A stretch of 64,000 bases of DNA from Prochlorococcus sp. AG-347-K18 (lineage in GTDB: Bacteria > Cyanobacteriota > Cyanobacteriia > PCC-6307 > Cyanobiaceae): assembly GCA_003281365.1 (NCBI GenBank), contig QCCF01000001.1, forward strand, positions 248,001-312,000. Direction: 5' to 3'. The notes under the pieces were generated by a model, which saw only the letters and a list, made by a program, of their open reading frames with translations, ran no database searches and was not told where the DNA came from. Positions 9,283-19,750 of this stretch are shown in pieces. The translations under genes were made by a program, and so were the position numbers. Positions within the stretch are counted from its first letter, which is position 1; every line of letters begins with the position of its first letter.

Positions 9283-11304
9283 TTAAGTTACTTGTGGAGA
9301 TTGAAAGCCAAATATAGCTACTAAAAGAATCACTCCTCCAAAAACAATTAGTGCGTAAAATTGAGCTCTGCCGGTCTCAAAATATTTTAAGCCTTCACCA
9401 CTACCTAAAGTAACAAGTCCAGTAAGATTAACGATGCCATCAACAACCTTAGAATCTACTTCCAAAACTTCTTTTGCTAGTTTTCTACTACCTTTCACAA
9501 AAAGTTTTTCATTAATAGCGTCTAAATACCATTTATTTGATAAAAATTGATTAATAGTAGGAAACTTTTCTGCAAATAAAATTGACAAATTTATCTTTTT
9601 CGCAAAATAAGCTTGATAAGCAATAAAAATTCCAGCTGATGCAATAAAAACTGAGGCTATTGCTAAAGGCAAAAATTCGTTTAATTCGAAAGATTTTACA
9701 GCAATCTCTGCTTCTTCAGGATCTAGCAAATAGGAAAATTTACTATCCCATGGCAATCCCATAAGGCCGATAATTACTGAAGGTACAGCTAAAAATACCA
9801 ATGGAAATGTCATTGACCAAGGAGACTCATGAATATAGCCATGTTCTGGATGCTCTTCTCCATTTTCTTCTTCTAGATTTACTTTTGAAGCGATTAAAAG
9901 CTCTTTTTGTAAATCTTTATTTTCCCCTCTAAAATCACCCTCAAATGTTAAGAAATAAAGCCTAAACATATAAAAAGCAGTCATTCCAGCTGTTAAAAGT
10001 CCTATAAACCAAAAAGCGGGGAATGATATAAATGCATTTCCTAGTATCTCATCTTTACTCCAAAAACCCGCCAACGGAGGAATACCACTAATTGCTATAC
10101 AACCAATTAAAAATGTTGCAGAAGTATATGGCATTTTTTTTCTTAAACCTCCCATCAATCTCATGTCTTGAGCCAAAATAGGCTGATGACCAACTACTTC
10201 TTCCATCGCATGTATTACAGAACCAGATCCTAAAAATAGCATTGCTTTGAAACAAGCATGAGTAACTAAATGAAAAATTCCCGCTACTGGAGCTCCACAA
10301 CCCATCGCAAGCATCATATAACCAAGCTGTGAAACAGTGCTGTAAGCTAACCCCTTTTTTAGATCCATTTGGGTCAAAGCTATAGAAGCTCCCAAAAAAC
10401 AAGTAATGGTGCCTACAAAAGCAATAATGAACTGTATTGAGGGGAAAATTGAATAAAGAGGTTGAAGCCTAGCTACTAGAAATATCCCTGCAGCTACCAT
10501 TGTAGCTGCATGGATCAGTGCAGAAATAGGAGTGGGACCTTCCATCGCATCAGGTAACCATACATGAAGAGGGAATTGCGCTGATTTTGCCATTGGTCCT
10601 AAAAATACTAAAAAACAGAGAAGTAAAGCTGCCCAAATAGGTATTGAATTGTCAGATACTGATTGGGAAATTCCAGTAGCTATTTCGTTAAAATCAAAAC
10701 TATTAGTTGCCCAAAATAGACCAAGAATGCCAAGTAATAATCCAAAATCTCCTACTCTATTAACAACAAAAGCTTTTTGTGCTGCATGAGCTGCACCATC
10801 TCTGTCATACCAAAAACCAACTAATAGGTATGAACACATTCCTACTAATTCCCAAAAAACGTAAATTTCTAGCAAATTTGGACTAATTATTAATCCCATC
10901 ATTGAACTACTAAATAAGGCTAAATAAGTAAAAAATCTGACATAACCTTTGTCATGCGCCATATAACCATGAGAGTAAATCATAACTAGCAAAGTTATGG
11001 TAGTTACTAAAGCAAGCATTACGCTTCCCAAAGGATCAAGAATAAAACCCATTGGGATTGTAAAATCACCAGCATTAGCCCATATAAATAATTTTTCTAC
11101 AGATTCATAACCATTAATTTGTTCAATCAAAGCTTTATAGCTAATAACTGCTGAAATTCCGACGAAAGAAATCAGACCTACAGAAACTATTCTTCTCGAA
11201 TTATTAATTTTCTCGTTAATGCTTATTAGCCCTAAACCAGAAAGCACTGCTCCAATAAGTGGGAAAACAGGAATTAACCAGGCAATTTCTGAAGCTTGAG
11301 GCAT
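9283..11304 (-). CDS. ndhF: NAD(P)H-quinone oxidoreductase subunit 5 (NdhF)
   Basis: The most distal proton-pumping subunit of NDH-1, 673 residues. It has the proton-channel segment VFWELVGMCSYLLVGFWYDR, the FPLHVWLPDAMEGPTPISAL signature, and the long amphipathic C-terminal helix region after about residue 560 typical of subunit 5. The conserved LLEIYVFWELVG and LVTHACFKAMLFLGSGSVIH segments are intact. It lies between the Z-ISO-like gene (32 bp upstream) and ndhD on the same strand. Confidence 0.97.
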   Translation of the reverse strand: MPQASEIAWLIPVFPLIGAVLSGLGLISINEKINNSRRIVSVGLISFVGISAVISYKALIEQINGYESVEKLFIWANAGDFTIPMGFILDPLGSVMLALVTTITLLVMIYSHGYMAHDKGYVRFFTYLALFSSSMMGLIISPNLLEIYVFWELVGMCSYLLVGFWYDRDGAAHAAQKAFVVNRVGDFGLLLGILGLFWATNSFDFNEIATGISQSVSDNSIPIWAALLLCFLVFLGPMAKSAQFPLHVWLPDAMEGPTPISALIHAATMVAAGIFLVARLQPLYSIFPSIQFIIAFVGTITCFLGASIALTQMDLKKGLAYSTVSQLGYMMLAMGCGAPVAGIFHLVTHACFKAMLFLGSGSVIHAMEEVVGHQPILAQDMRLMGGLRKKMPYTSATFLIGCIAISGIPPLAGFWSKDEILGNAFISFPAFWFIGLLTAGMTAFYMFRLYFLTFEGDFRGENKDLQKELLIASKVNLEEENGEEHPEHGYIHESPWSMTFPLVFLAVPSVIIGLMGLPWDSKFSYLLDPEEAEIAVKSFELNEFLPLAIASVFIASAGIFIAYQAYFAKKINLSILFAEKFPTINQFLSNKWYLDAINEKLFVKGSRKLAKEVLEVDSKVVDGIVNLTGLVTLGSGEGLKYFETGRAQFYALIVFGGVILLVAIFGFQSPQVT

Positions 11305-11336
11305 TTTTTAAATAACTTGTATCTTGATTTTAACTG

Positions 11337-12065
11337 TCAATTGAAAAATTCAGACAAAAATGATGAATTAAATGTCCTAACAGCAATATTTATAAACTGG
11401 TGGGACCACCAAAGTACACCTATTGCAATCAAAATGCCAAGTTGAGATAACCTAAAAAATTCTTTAATTTTCAATTCTTGCCTTCCTTCAAGTATTGCCA
11501 TGAAGGGAATTATAGAAGTATTGTTTTTAAACTTTTCAAATTCCTCTCCAAATCTTTTGGCTAATCTCTTATCCCCATGCCAAATAGCGAAAAGATGATG
11601 CAATATCAAGCCAATAGAAGTTATTAATGTAAATGATGTACCAATCCACAAAGTATGAGCAAAACACCAAATTATCTGACCAAATGCCTGTGGATGTCTA
11701 GTAATTCGCATTATACCTGTTCCATAAATTCGCACTTTAGGTTTTAAAACTGAGGGAATTTCTAACAAATTGTAAGTAGCAGGATATAAAAACAAAAAAC
11801 TTATTGCAGTTAAAAACCAAACTATTCCAAAAACGAAATTACTACCTTGTAAATTCCATAATCTGATTCCGTCATATCTATGAACCAAAAAATAACTTAT
11901 CAAAACAATTGCAGATGGCAAACTAAAAAAAACAAAACATAAACGCCATAATCTTGGTCCCATGACAGCTTCAGCTTTTACTCTTAAAGCTGCACCGCCA
12001 CTATGAATTACTGCAAAACACAAAATTAAAAATAAAATTACTAAAGATGTTTTATGAGTCTCCAT
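11337..12065 (-). CDS. NnrU-family membrane protein, probable 15-cis-zeta-carotene isomerase (Z-ISO)
   Basis: A 242-residue protein with about six membrane helices. The core contains ITRHPQAFGQIIWCFAHTLW (residues 121-140) followed by GLILHHLFAIWHGDKRL (152-168), with His at 21, 124, 137, 156, 157 and 163. This RHPQ/GQ/AHxxWIG/HHLFxxWHGD pattern is that of the NnrU family, and in detail resembles plant Z-ISO, a haem-dependent isomerase acting between phytoene desaturase and zeta-carotene desaturase. Both partner enzymes (crtP, crtQ) are in this window. The alternative is a plain NnrU-like protein, but no denitrification genes are present. It precedes ndhF by 32 bp and diverges from rbcR. Confidence 0.8.
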   Translation of the reverse strand: METHKTSLVILFLILCFAVIHSGGAALRVKAEAVMGPRLWRLCFVFFSLPSAIVLISYFLVHRYDGIRLWNLQGSNFVFGIVWFLTAISFLFLYPATYNLLEIPSVLKPKVRIYGTGIMRITRHPQAFGQIIWCFAHTLWIGTSFTLITSIGLILHHLFAIWHGDKRLAKRFGEEFEKFKNNTSIIPFMAILEGRQELKIKEFFRLSQLGILIAIGVLWWSHQFINIAVRTFNSSFLSEFFN

Positions 12066-12120
12066 AAATTTAAATTATTCAAATTTAGTTCTTAACAAGA
12101 ATACTCCGAGGTACTAGAAT

Positions 12121-12126
12121 TATAAT
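12121..12126 (+). promoter_or_regulatory. candidate -10 element for rbcR
   Basis: A consensus TATAAT lies 18 bp before the rbcR ATG in the 79-bp divergent region with the Z-ISO-like gene. The same interval has two AAATTT blocks at about 12068-12086 that could form part of a LysR-type T-N11-A operator. No clear -35 box is visible. Confidence 0.4.
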
Positions 12127-12144
12127 TAATTGTAGGCACTATAG

Positions 12145-13089
12145 ATGCCGGAGTTACCATTTACGCTTGACCAATTAAGAATACTAAAAGCGATAGCAGC
12201 TCAGGGAAGTTTTAAAAAAGCTGCAGATCTTTTATATGTAACTCAACCTGCTGTAAGTTTGCAAATACAAAATTTAGAAAAACAACTTGAAATCACTATT
12301 TTCGACAGAGGTGGGAGAAAAGCTCTTTTAACTGAAGCAGGGAGACTACTACTTGAGTATTGTGAACGAATTTTAAATCAATGCGATGAAGCTTGTAAGG
12401 CTATAGAAGATTTAAACAATTTAAAAGGTGGAACACTTGTTATAGGAGCAAGTCAAACTACTGGAACATATTTAATGCCAAGAATGATAGGACTATTCAG
12501 ACAAAAATATCCTGAAGTGTCTGTTCAACTTCAAGTTCATAGTACTAGAAGAACCGGCTGGAGTGTTGCAAATGGTCAAATTGACCTAGCTATTATTGGT
12601 GGACAACTACCTGGAGATTTAGAAAATTTATTACAAGTTATTCCATATGCAACAGATGAATTAGCACTAGTTTTACCCTCTAAACACCAACTTTCTAATA
12701 AAAAAGAACTTTTAAAAGAAGATTTGTACAAATTAAATTTTGTCACATTGGATTCTCAATCTACGACAAGAAAAGTTGTTGACAAACTTCTTAAAGATTC
12801 TGGACTTGATATTCAAAGATTAAAAATTGAAATGGAACTCAACTCCCTTGAAGCAATCAAGAATGCGGTCCAATCAGGATTAGGAGCCTCTTTTTTGCCG
12901 GTTGTTTCCATTGAAAGGGAATTAGCAGCTGGAACGATCCATAAAGCATTCATTGCTGACTTGGAGGTTAAAAGAGAATTAAAATTAATTACTAATCCTT
13001 CAAGATACATTTCGAGAGCTTCAGAAGAATTTAAGAAGAATATCTTACCTCAATTCGCCAGTTTAGAAAGCCCATTAAGAAAAATATAA
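12145..13089 (+). CDS. rbcR: LysR-family transcriptional regulator, RbcR-like
   Basis: A 314-residue LysR regulator. The winged helix-turn-helix is at residues 8-67 ([20 protein letters not shown] then [20 protein letters not shown]), and the effector domain begins with [20 protein letters not shown] near residue 95. This sequence type and its location beside ndhF fit RbcR/Ycf30, which controls RuBisCO genes in algae and cyanobacteria; the related NdhR/CmpR regulators are the alternatives. It ends 6 bp from the convergent DUF3172-type gene, with no visible terminator. Confidence 0.88.
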   Translation: MPELPFTLDQLRILKAIAAQGSFKKAADLLYVTQPAVSLQIQNLEKQLEITIFDRGGRKALLTEAGRLLLEYCERILNQCDEACKAIEDLNNLKGGTLVIGASQTTGTYLMPRMIGLFRQKYPEVSVQLQVHSTRRTGWSVANGQIDLAIIGGQLPGDLENLLQVIPYATDELALVLPSKHQLSNKKELLKEDLYKLNFVTLDSQSTTRKVVDKLLKDSGLDIQRLKIEMELNSLEAIKNAVQSGLGASFLPVVSIERELAAGTIHKAFIADLEVKRELKLITNPSRYISRASEEFKKNILPQFASLESPLRKI

Positions 13090-13095
13090 AATTAA

Positions 13096-13722
13096 TCAGA
13101 ACTGTATTGCTTCTTTATTAATTCCTACTCCTCCATCTTCAGCTTGACCATCTCCCTTAATTATAAATTTATTTTCATTTACATCAGTTTGGTATACGCA
13201 TTTAACTATTGGTTTATCTCTTATAGACCCAATATAAGCAAAAGTATTCATTCTTTGCTTACATTCTCTTACATCTTCATTACTTATCGCTCCTTGTTTT
13301 TGTAAAACTGTCCAATTTTCTCTTCTAATTACACAACCTGGCTGAAGAGCTGGTTGCGTTACAAAACTGGTGGATGGATTAAGAGTTGTATACATTTCGA
13401 CATCAATAACAAAGGCGCTTGCTCCCCATTGTCTACAAAATTCTGGATCAGGAACAGCCATATCTAATTGTTGTTGACTAGCTATGTTCCCTTGCCCGCC
13501 ATCTGTTGTACTAGTAATCGCGCTTCCAATGCCAACACCTAAAATTAATACTCCTGCAAGAACAGCGATAGTTCCTGAATTAAAGTTAATCTTTGGTTCA
13601 GGATTTGAGGCCGGCAATCTACTGTTTCTTTGTCCATAAGAATCTCTTTGTCTTTGATTTGAAGAGTAGTAACTTCTATTTGAGCCTCTCCTTGGGCTTC
13701 TATTTGAGGGTGGTCTATTCAC
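13096..13722 (-). CDS. DUF3172-type cyanobacterial membrane-anchored protein
   Basis: A 208-residue protein with three parts: an Arg/Ser/Asn/Gln-rich disordered N-terminus (residues 1-45), one membrane helix (about 52-70, [20 protein letters not shown]), and a soluble domain with four cysteines (in [22 protein letters not shown] and VKCVYQ). That pattern matches the cyanobacterial DUF3172 family, whose function I do not know. The GTG start overlaps the ndhM stop as GTGA, so it is translationally coupled to ndhM. A lumenal or periplasmic disulfide-bearing domain is likely by inference. Confidence 0.78.
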   Translation of the reverse strand: MNRPPSNRSPRRGSNRSYYSSNQRQRDSYGQRNSRLPASNPEPKINFNSGTIAVLAGVLILGVGIGSAITSTTDGGQGNIASQQQLDMAVPDPEFCRQWGASAFVIDVEMYTTLNPSTSFVTQPALQPGCVIRRENWTVLQKQGAISNEDVRECKQRMNTFAYIGSIRDKPIVKCVYQTDVNENKFIIKGDGQAEDGGVGINKEAIQF

Positions 13723-14066
13723 AGCACTTCATTTGTCTTTGGTAAACCCATAGAGTAGTTCATTACTCTACAGTCTGGGTTATAACTTAATTGCCCATTT
13801 TGAAGCAAAATTTTGATTAAACCCTCGATTTCTGAACCTATTTTTCGAAGTTCATAATCATCTAAATTCATACCTGCTCTCTCTTTAATTAATTCATTAA
13901 ACTTATAATTTATTTTGTTTAAAGAATCTTCATTCCAAATAAACTCGTTATCAGGATCTAAATCAAGTGTCAGTTTGTTTGGATGAAACTGTAATTCATT
14001 ATCAACAACCTCAGCAGTAAAAATTCTTACATGTCGAGTAGTTGATTTTAAAAGCATTTTTTCCAT
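13719..14066 (-). CDS. ndhM: NAD(P)H-quinone oxidoreductase subunit M
   Basis: Oxygenic-photosynthesis-specific subunit of the NDH-1 peripheral arm that helps dock ferredoxin. The 115 residues include [14 protein letters not shown] near the N-terminus and the C-terminal [15 protein letters not shown], both characteristic of NdhM. It may start at the second ATG (residue 4, MLLKST), where homologs usually begin. It is the upstream member of a two-gene unit with the DUF3172-type gene and diverges from crtP across 90 bp. Confidence 0.93.
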   Translation of the reverse strand: MEKMLLKSTTRHVRIFTAEVVDNELQFHPNKLTLDLDPDNEFIWNEDSLNKINYKFNELIKERAGMNLDDYELRKIGSEIEGLIKILLQNGQLSYNPDCRVMNYSMGLPKTNEVL

Positions 14067-14114
14067 AATTTTACGAAATAATCAACGAAAAAATCTATAA
14101 TGTTCTAACTTTAA

Positions 14115-15554
<1,440 letters not shown>

Positions 15555-15587
15555 AATCATAAAAAAAACCTGCACTAGCTAAATTTT

Positions 15588-16496
15588 TTGAAAAATTCTA
15601 TTTCTCAACTTGATCAAGCATACGAGATATGCCGTAAAGAAACTCAAAAATGGGCCAAAACTTTTTACTTAGGTACACTTCTACTGCCAATAGAAAAAAG
15701 AAAGGCTATCTGGGCTATTTACGTGTGGTGTAGAAGAACAGATGAAATAATGGATAGCTTAGAAGCTTCAACTAAATCGGAAGATGAGCTTTCAGACAAC
15801 CTAGATTCATGGGAAGAAAATACAAAAAATGTATTTAAAGGAAATATTAAATCTGAATTAGATTCTGTTTTACTAGATACCATCCAAAAATATCCACAAA
15901 GTATTCAACCATATCTAGATATGATAGATGGTCAGAGAATGGATCTTAATAAATTTAGATACAAAGATTTTGACGAACTAAAACTCTATTGTTATAGGGT
16001 GGCAGGAACTGTTGGTTTAATGACTCAAAATGTCATGGGAATTGATAGCGCTTATACATCAGCACCATGGAGTGCTAAGCCTGACCCCTCTGAAGCAGCT
16101 ATAGCATTAGGAATTGCTAATCAACTAACAAATATATTGCGGGATGTCGGAGAAGATCGACAAAGAGGAAGAATCTATCTCCCACAAACTGACATTGAAA
16201 GATTTAATTATTCTGAAGAAGAACTTTTAAACGGGAAAATTAACACTCAATGGAAGGCTCTGATGAACTTTCAATTAACAAGAGCTAGGGATTGGTTCCA
16301 AAAATCAGAAGATGGGATTAAGTGGTTATCTTCAGATGCAAGATGGCCAGTTTGGACATCTTTACGTCTCTACAGAGGAATATTAAATTCTATTGAAAGA
16401 TTAGATTATGATGTTTTTAATAACAGAGCTTTTGTAAAAAACTCAGTGAAAGCATTTGAAATTCCTATATCTTTTTTAATTTCCCGAATTAAATAA
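15588..16496 (+). CDS. crtB: phytoene synthase
   Basis: Condenses two geranylgeranyl diphosphates to phytoene. The 302 residues contain the first acidic motif in RRTDEIMD (about residue 49), the signature YCYRVAGTVGLMTQ, and the second acidic motif LTNILRDVGED. The start is a TTG; no ATG is available before the conserved N-terminus. It lies 33 bp after crtP and its stop directly abuts the stop of the convergent RRM gene. Confidence 0.96.
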   Translation: MKNSISQLDQAYEICRKETQKWAKTFYLGTLLLPIEKRKAIWAIYVWCRRTDEIMDSLEASTKSEDELSDNLDSWEENTKNVFKGNIKSELDSVLLDTIQKYPQSIQPYLDMIDGQRMDLNKFRYKDFDELKLYCYRVAGTVGLMTQNVMGIDSAYTSAPWSAKPDPSEAAIALGIANQLTNILRDVGEDRQRGRIYLPQTDIERFNYSEEELLNGKINTQWKALMNFQLTRARDWFQKSEDGIKWLSSDARWPVWTSLRLYRGILNSIERLDYDVFNNRAFVKNSVKAFEIPISFLISRIK

Positions 16497-16916
16497 TTAA
16501 GCTGGTGTTCTCTGGTTAGCTAGTAAATCTTTTAATTTAGATAGTTCACCAGCCCATCTTGGGTCAGGTGCTTCAAGATTAGGAGCATCACTATGGACAA
16601 TCTTCTTGAAATTTTTCTTTTTCTTACTCTTATTTAAGTTTCCACTATTTCTTTTATTTGAAGCAGAATCTTTCTTTTCTGATAGCTCTACTCTTAATTT
16701 AGAACCATTAAATTCAAAACCATTTAATTTTTGAATTAAAAGATTAGCATTATCTTCGTTGTTTGCGGTTGCGAAACCAAAACCCCTGCATTCTTTTGTT
16801 TCCTTATCTAAAACTGCTTTAAATCTTATCGAATCAGAAACAGATTTTAAAATCTTATCAAATTCTTTTGGATTAAATCCTTGTGTTAAGTTGCCAATGT
16901 AAATACGAATACCCAT
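16497..16916 (-). CDS. RRM-type RNA-binding protein
   Basis: A single RNA-recognition motif with a basic tail, 139 residues. RNP2 is IYIGNL (residues 5-10) and RNP1 is ECRGFGFA (about 43-50). The C-terminal part from about residue 80 is Lys/Ser/Asn-rich, like the auxiliary domain of cyanobacterial Rbp proteins, which are linked to cold response and to mRNA localisation near thylakoids. Its stop codon abuts that of crtB. Confidence 0.9.
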   Translation of the reverse strand: MGIRIYIGNLTQGFNPKEFDKILKSVSDSIRFKAVLDKETKECRGFGFATANNEDNANLLIQKLNGFEFNGSKLRVELSEKKDSASNKRNSGNLNKSKKKKNFKKIVHSDAPNLEAPDPRWAGELSKLKDLLANQRTPA

Positions 16917-16974
16917 AAATTTGTGAAATTGATTTTGAAGTCTAAACTTTTAAACAAAACTAAGCTATGTGTAT

Positions 16975-18192
16975 TTAATCACATTTTGGCGCATTTTGTT
17001 CAATCCATTGCTTTGCTTTATAAATAGCTTCATCAAAATTATTTAATCTTTTATATGCAAGCTCCTTTGAAAGATACTGCAAAAGCTCTCCTAATAAAGG
17101 CCCATCCTCTATTTCCAAATCTTTTTTAATTACATCACCATTAAGTAAATTTGAGGGATGAAATAATTTATCTTCCTTATCACGCCATCTCTCTAGCCAA
17201 TCAAAGCGTATATTTTGAGGTAAATAAAAAATAAAAGAAGGAAGAAAAGTCTCTAATTCTTGATGTAATGTAAATCTATTTAATTCATTCAACTGTTCAA
17301 TATCTTTGTTCTTCAAAAAAAAGTACCATTTCCGCAATAAATTAATTTTTGCAATTTCAGCTTTACTAAATTTTAGTTTCTCTAATGTAACAACATCTAA
17401 AATCTGGGATATATAAAATAATGGTAAAAATTTGTCTTTTTCTTCCTGATTAAATTCCGCATAATTTATCTTCTTTAAATCCAAAAAAAGAGAATCTTTA
17501 TAAAAATTATCAGAAGCAAATATATTTAATTTTTTTATCAAAGTTATAGCATCAATAGCATTTGCCCCACTTACTATTTTATGTATTTCATAATTAATCC
17601 TTTCTTTAGCAACAAGCCATAATTTCTCTTTATTTTTTTTTATAAAACTAGTTAAATTTTGATCAATTTTAAAATTCAATTCTGAAACAAATCGGAAACA
17701 TCTTAATATTCGTAAAGGATCATTGAGCAAATTTATTTCTGAATGTGTTCTTAACAACGAAAGTTCTAAATCTTTTAGGCCATTCATTGGATCAAACAAA
17801 CACTTCTTATCAAAGAAAAAAGCAATTGAATTAATAGAAAAGTCTCTAGAACTTAAATCTCCTTCAATTGTGGATGAAACCTGATTAGCAATATCAATAT
17901 AAATATGATCAAAAATAATTCTTACCACTTCTCTTTTTTGATCTAAGATTATCAATTTAGATTGAATATTATTTGAAATCTTCTTTCCAATTTCAATTGC
18001 ATTAAAAGGCACCACAATATCAATATCTACCCCTTCAGTTACTCTTCCCAAAATAATATCCCTTATGTAACCTCCAACCAAATATGATCCTTTAGGTAGA
18101 AATGGTAAGATAGAACTCCAATTATGAAATTTTATACTTGTTTCTAATTCTTCAATTATTAGTGTATGATCTGTGAGAATGTTACTTTTCAT
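16975..18192 (-). CDS. CCA-adding tRNA nucleotidyltransferase / poly(A) polymerase family
   Basis: Class II nucleotidyltransferase of 405 residues. The catalytic head has LVGGYIRDIILGRVTEGVDI (about 37-56) then DIDIVV, giving the GG...RD...DxD pattern, and SSRDFSINSIAF is the following conserved motif. The remainder is the helical neck/body region. It adds CCA to tRNA 3' ends or polyadenylates RNA; sequence reading alone cannot separate the two. Its ATG lies 14 bp from the divergent ycf34-like start. Confidence 0.9.
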   Translation of the reverse strand: MKSNILTDHTLIIEELETSIKFHNWSSILPFLPKGSYLVGGYIRDIILGRVTEGVDIDIVVPFNAIEIGKKISNNIQSKLIILDQKREVVRIIFDHIYIDIANQVSSTIEGDLSSRDFSINSIAFFFDKKCLFDPMNGLKDLELSLLRTHSEINLLNDPLRILRCFRFVSELNFKIDQNLTSFIKKNKEKLWLVAKERINYEIHKIVSGANAIDAITLIKKLNIFASDNFYKDSLFLDLKKINYAEFNQEEKDKFLPLFYISQILDVVTLEKLKFSKAEIAKINLLRKWYFFLKNKDIEQLNELNRFTLHQELETFLPSFIFYLPQNIRFDWLERWRDKEDKLFHPSNLLNGDVIKKDLEIEDGPLLGELLQYLSKELAYKRLNNFDEAIYKAKQWIEQNAPKCD

Positions 18193-18206
18193 ATCTTTTA
18201 TTAATT

Positions 18207-18458
18207 ATGTGCATATGCATCAACTGTAAATGGGTTGATAGATGTATTACTTATCATGATGTTGAGAATAATCATGGTGTTGATAATATTTGTGATATAC
18301 CTGATTTTAAAGCAAAAAACCCATTCATTCATGTCAATATAGTTAAAGATAAGTATGGTGAATACAAAACTGATTGGGATGTTCAATCTTGTGAAAGTTT
18401 TACAAATGAATTTGGTAAATGGTCTAAATGTAATCCAGGTATGGAATTGCCAGCTTAA
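18207..18458 (+). CDS. ycf34: Ycf34-like iron-sulfur protein
   Basis: An 83-residue protein beginning MCICINCKWVDRC, with Cys at residues 2, 4, 7 and 13 and further cysteines in NICDI, QSCES and SKCNPG. The Cys-rich start and size match Ycf34, an Fe-S protein conserved in cyanobacteria and red-lineage plastids and implicated in photosynthetic electron-transport regulation. It diverges from the CCA enzyme with a 14-bp gap and precedes tsaB by 9 bp. Confidence 0.82.
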   Translation: MCICINCKWVDRCITYHDVENNHGVDNICDIPDFKAKNPFIHVNIVKDKYGEYKTDWDVQSCESFTNEFGKWSKCNPGMELPA

Positions 18459-18467
18459 ATTTGTTAG

Positions 18468-19121
18468 ATGGCAGATAACTTCAAACAAAGATTAAATTAC
18501 CCTTCATTAGTGATTCATAGCACAGACAATTCTTTTGGCTTTGGATATAGAAAAAACAATAACCTCAAATCTGAGAAATTATATATAAAGAAATTCCAGG
18601 ATGATTTATGTAACAACTTAATTGATGAATTTAACAAATTCATTAGCAAAGATGAATTACAAAAAGTAAATAAGATATCTGTCAGTACTGGGCCAGCAAA
18701 TTTTAATGCTTCTAGACTTATTGTAGTTTTAGCAAGAACTATTTCACAACAACTAAATTGTCCTTTAGACAGTTTTAGTTCATTTGAAATAATGGCGAAA
18801 AGAATTGCATCAAAAAATAATATATTTAGAAACAAACAATCATTTTGGATTTACAAAAAATTAAAACGCACGGGATTTATTGCAGGAAAATATGAAATAT
18901 GTCATAACAAACAAAAAAATTCTGAACTAGGAATTCGAGAAACTGTTTTACCAAAAGTTTTTAAAGAATTTGAGAATAAAGAACCATTATTTGAAGCTAA
19001 TTATGAGGATATATATGATTTAAAAGAACTATTAGATTTATCAAATAAAAATTGTTTAAATCATAATTTAAATTCATGGCAAAAAGTTTTACCTCTTTAC
19101 CCTATTTCTCCAATTACCTAA
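18468..19121 (+). CDS. tsaB: tRNA threonylcarbamoyladenosine biosynthesis protein TsaB
   Basis: Partner of TsaD in making the t6A modification at tRNA position 37. The 217 residues have the ASKHA-fold features VIHSTDNSFGFG near the N-terminus and STGPANFNASRLIVVLARTI in the middle, the typical TsaB/YeaZ signature (usually GPGSFTGLR; here PANFNASRL). The C-terminal half is divergent, as is usual for TsaB in streamlined cyanobacteria. It follows ycf34 by 9 bp and is convergent with plsC. Confidence 0.82.
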   Translation: MADNFKQRLNYPSLVIHSTDNSFGFGYRKNNNLKSEKLYIKKFQDDLCNNLIDEFNKFISKDELQKVNKISVSTGPANFNASRLIVVLARTISQQLNCPLDSFSSFEIMAKRIASKNNIFRNKQSFWIYKKLKRTGFIAGKYEICHNKQKNSELGIRETVLPKVFKEFENKEPLFEANYEDIYDLKELLDLSNKNCLNHNLNSWQKVLPLYPISPIT

Positions 19122-19124
19122 ATT

Positions 19125-19745
19125 TTATCCAATTAAGTTATTAATATTTGTTTGCAGGTGCATAGTTACAGAATTTAGATCATCTTTTGATGAACTTTGT
19201 GGAGGTTCGACAGGTTTTCCCACTTTAATAACTATTTTTGAAAATAAAGGAATAAAGAATTTAAATCTTATTAGTCTATGAGAATTAATTATTGCCACAG
19301 GCAATAATAATTTTTGATTTTTAAAGGCTATTAATGCTGCTCCCTGTTTAGGTTTATTAACTAATCCATTTTTTTGACGAGTGCCATCAATGAAAATGCC
19401 AATACAATTATCATTTGATAATTTTTTACAAGCTGTTTTAATAGTATTCTTATCAGCAATTCCCCTTTTTACAGGATAAGCCCCACAAGCTTTGATAACC
19501 AAACCAAGAATAGGTATTTTAAAAAGCTCTTCCTTGGCCATAAAAGATATATTTCGTCCAAGTGCATGACCTAACAAAGGAGGGTCAAGTAAGGAACCAT
19601 GATTAGAAACCATTATAAAAGGATCTTTTTGTGGAATATTCTCTCTACCTACTAAATGACCTTTAAATAAAAATTTATAAATAGGCAATACAAAAAGTGT
19701 ACTTACTAATTGATAGATAAATTTTTGAATAATATCTTTTTTCAT
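19125..19745 (-). CDS. plsC: 1-acyl-glycerol-3-phosphate acyltransferase
   Basis: Second acylation step of phospholipid and glycolipid synthesis at the membrane. The catalytic HX4D motif is NHGSLLD (about residues 48-54), and FIDGTRQKNG (about 118-127) corresponds to the FPEGTR-type substrate motif. At 206 residues it is a compact PlsC. It is the last gene of the minus-strand run rpaB-plsX-fabH-fabD-plsC, 5 bp after fabD. Confidence 0.92.
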   Translation of the reverse strand: MKKDIIQKFIYQLVSTLFVLPIYKFLFKGHLVGRENIPQKDPFIMVSNHGSLLDPPLLGHALGRNISFMAKEELFKIPILGLVIKACGAYPVKRGIADKNTIKTACKKLSNDNCIGIFIDGTRQKNGLVNKPKQGAALIAFKNQKLLLPVAIINSHRLIRFKFFIPLFSKIVIKVGKPVEPPQSSSKDDLNSVTMHLQTNINNLIG

Positions 19746-19750
19746 AGGAA

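Noticed and set aside
18201-18488. A 95-codon minus-strand frame over ycf34
   Set aside because: It is antisense to the Cys-rich Ycf34-like gene and has no recognisable features.
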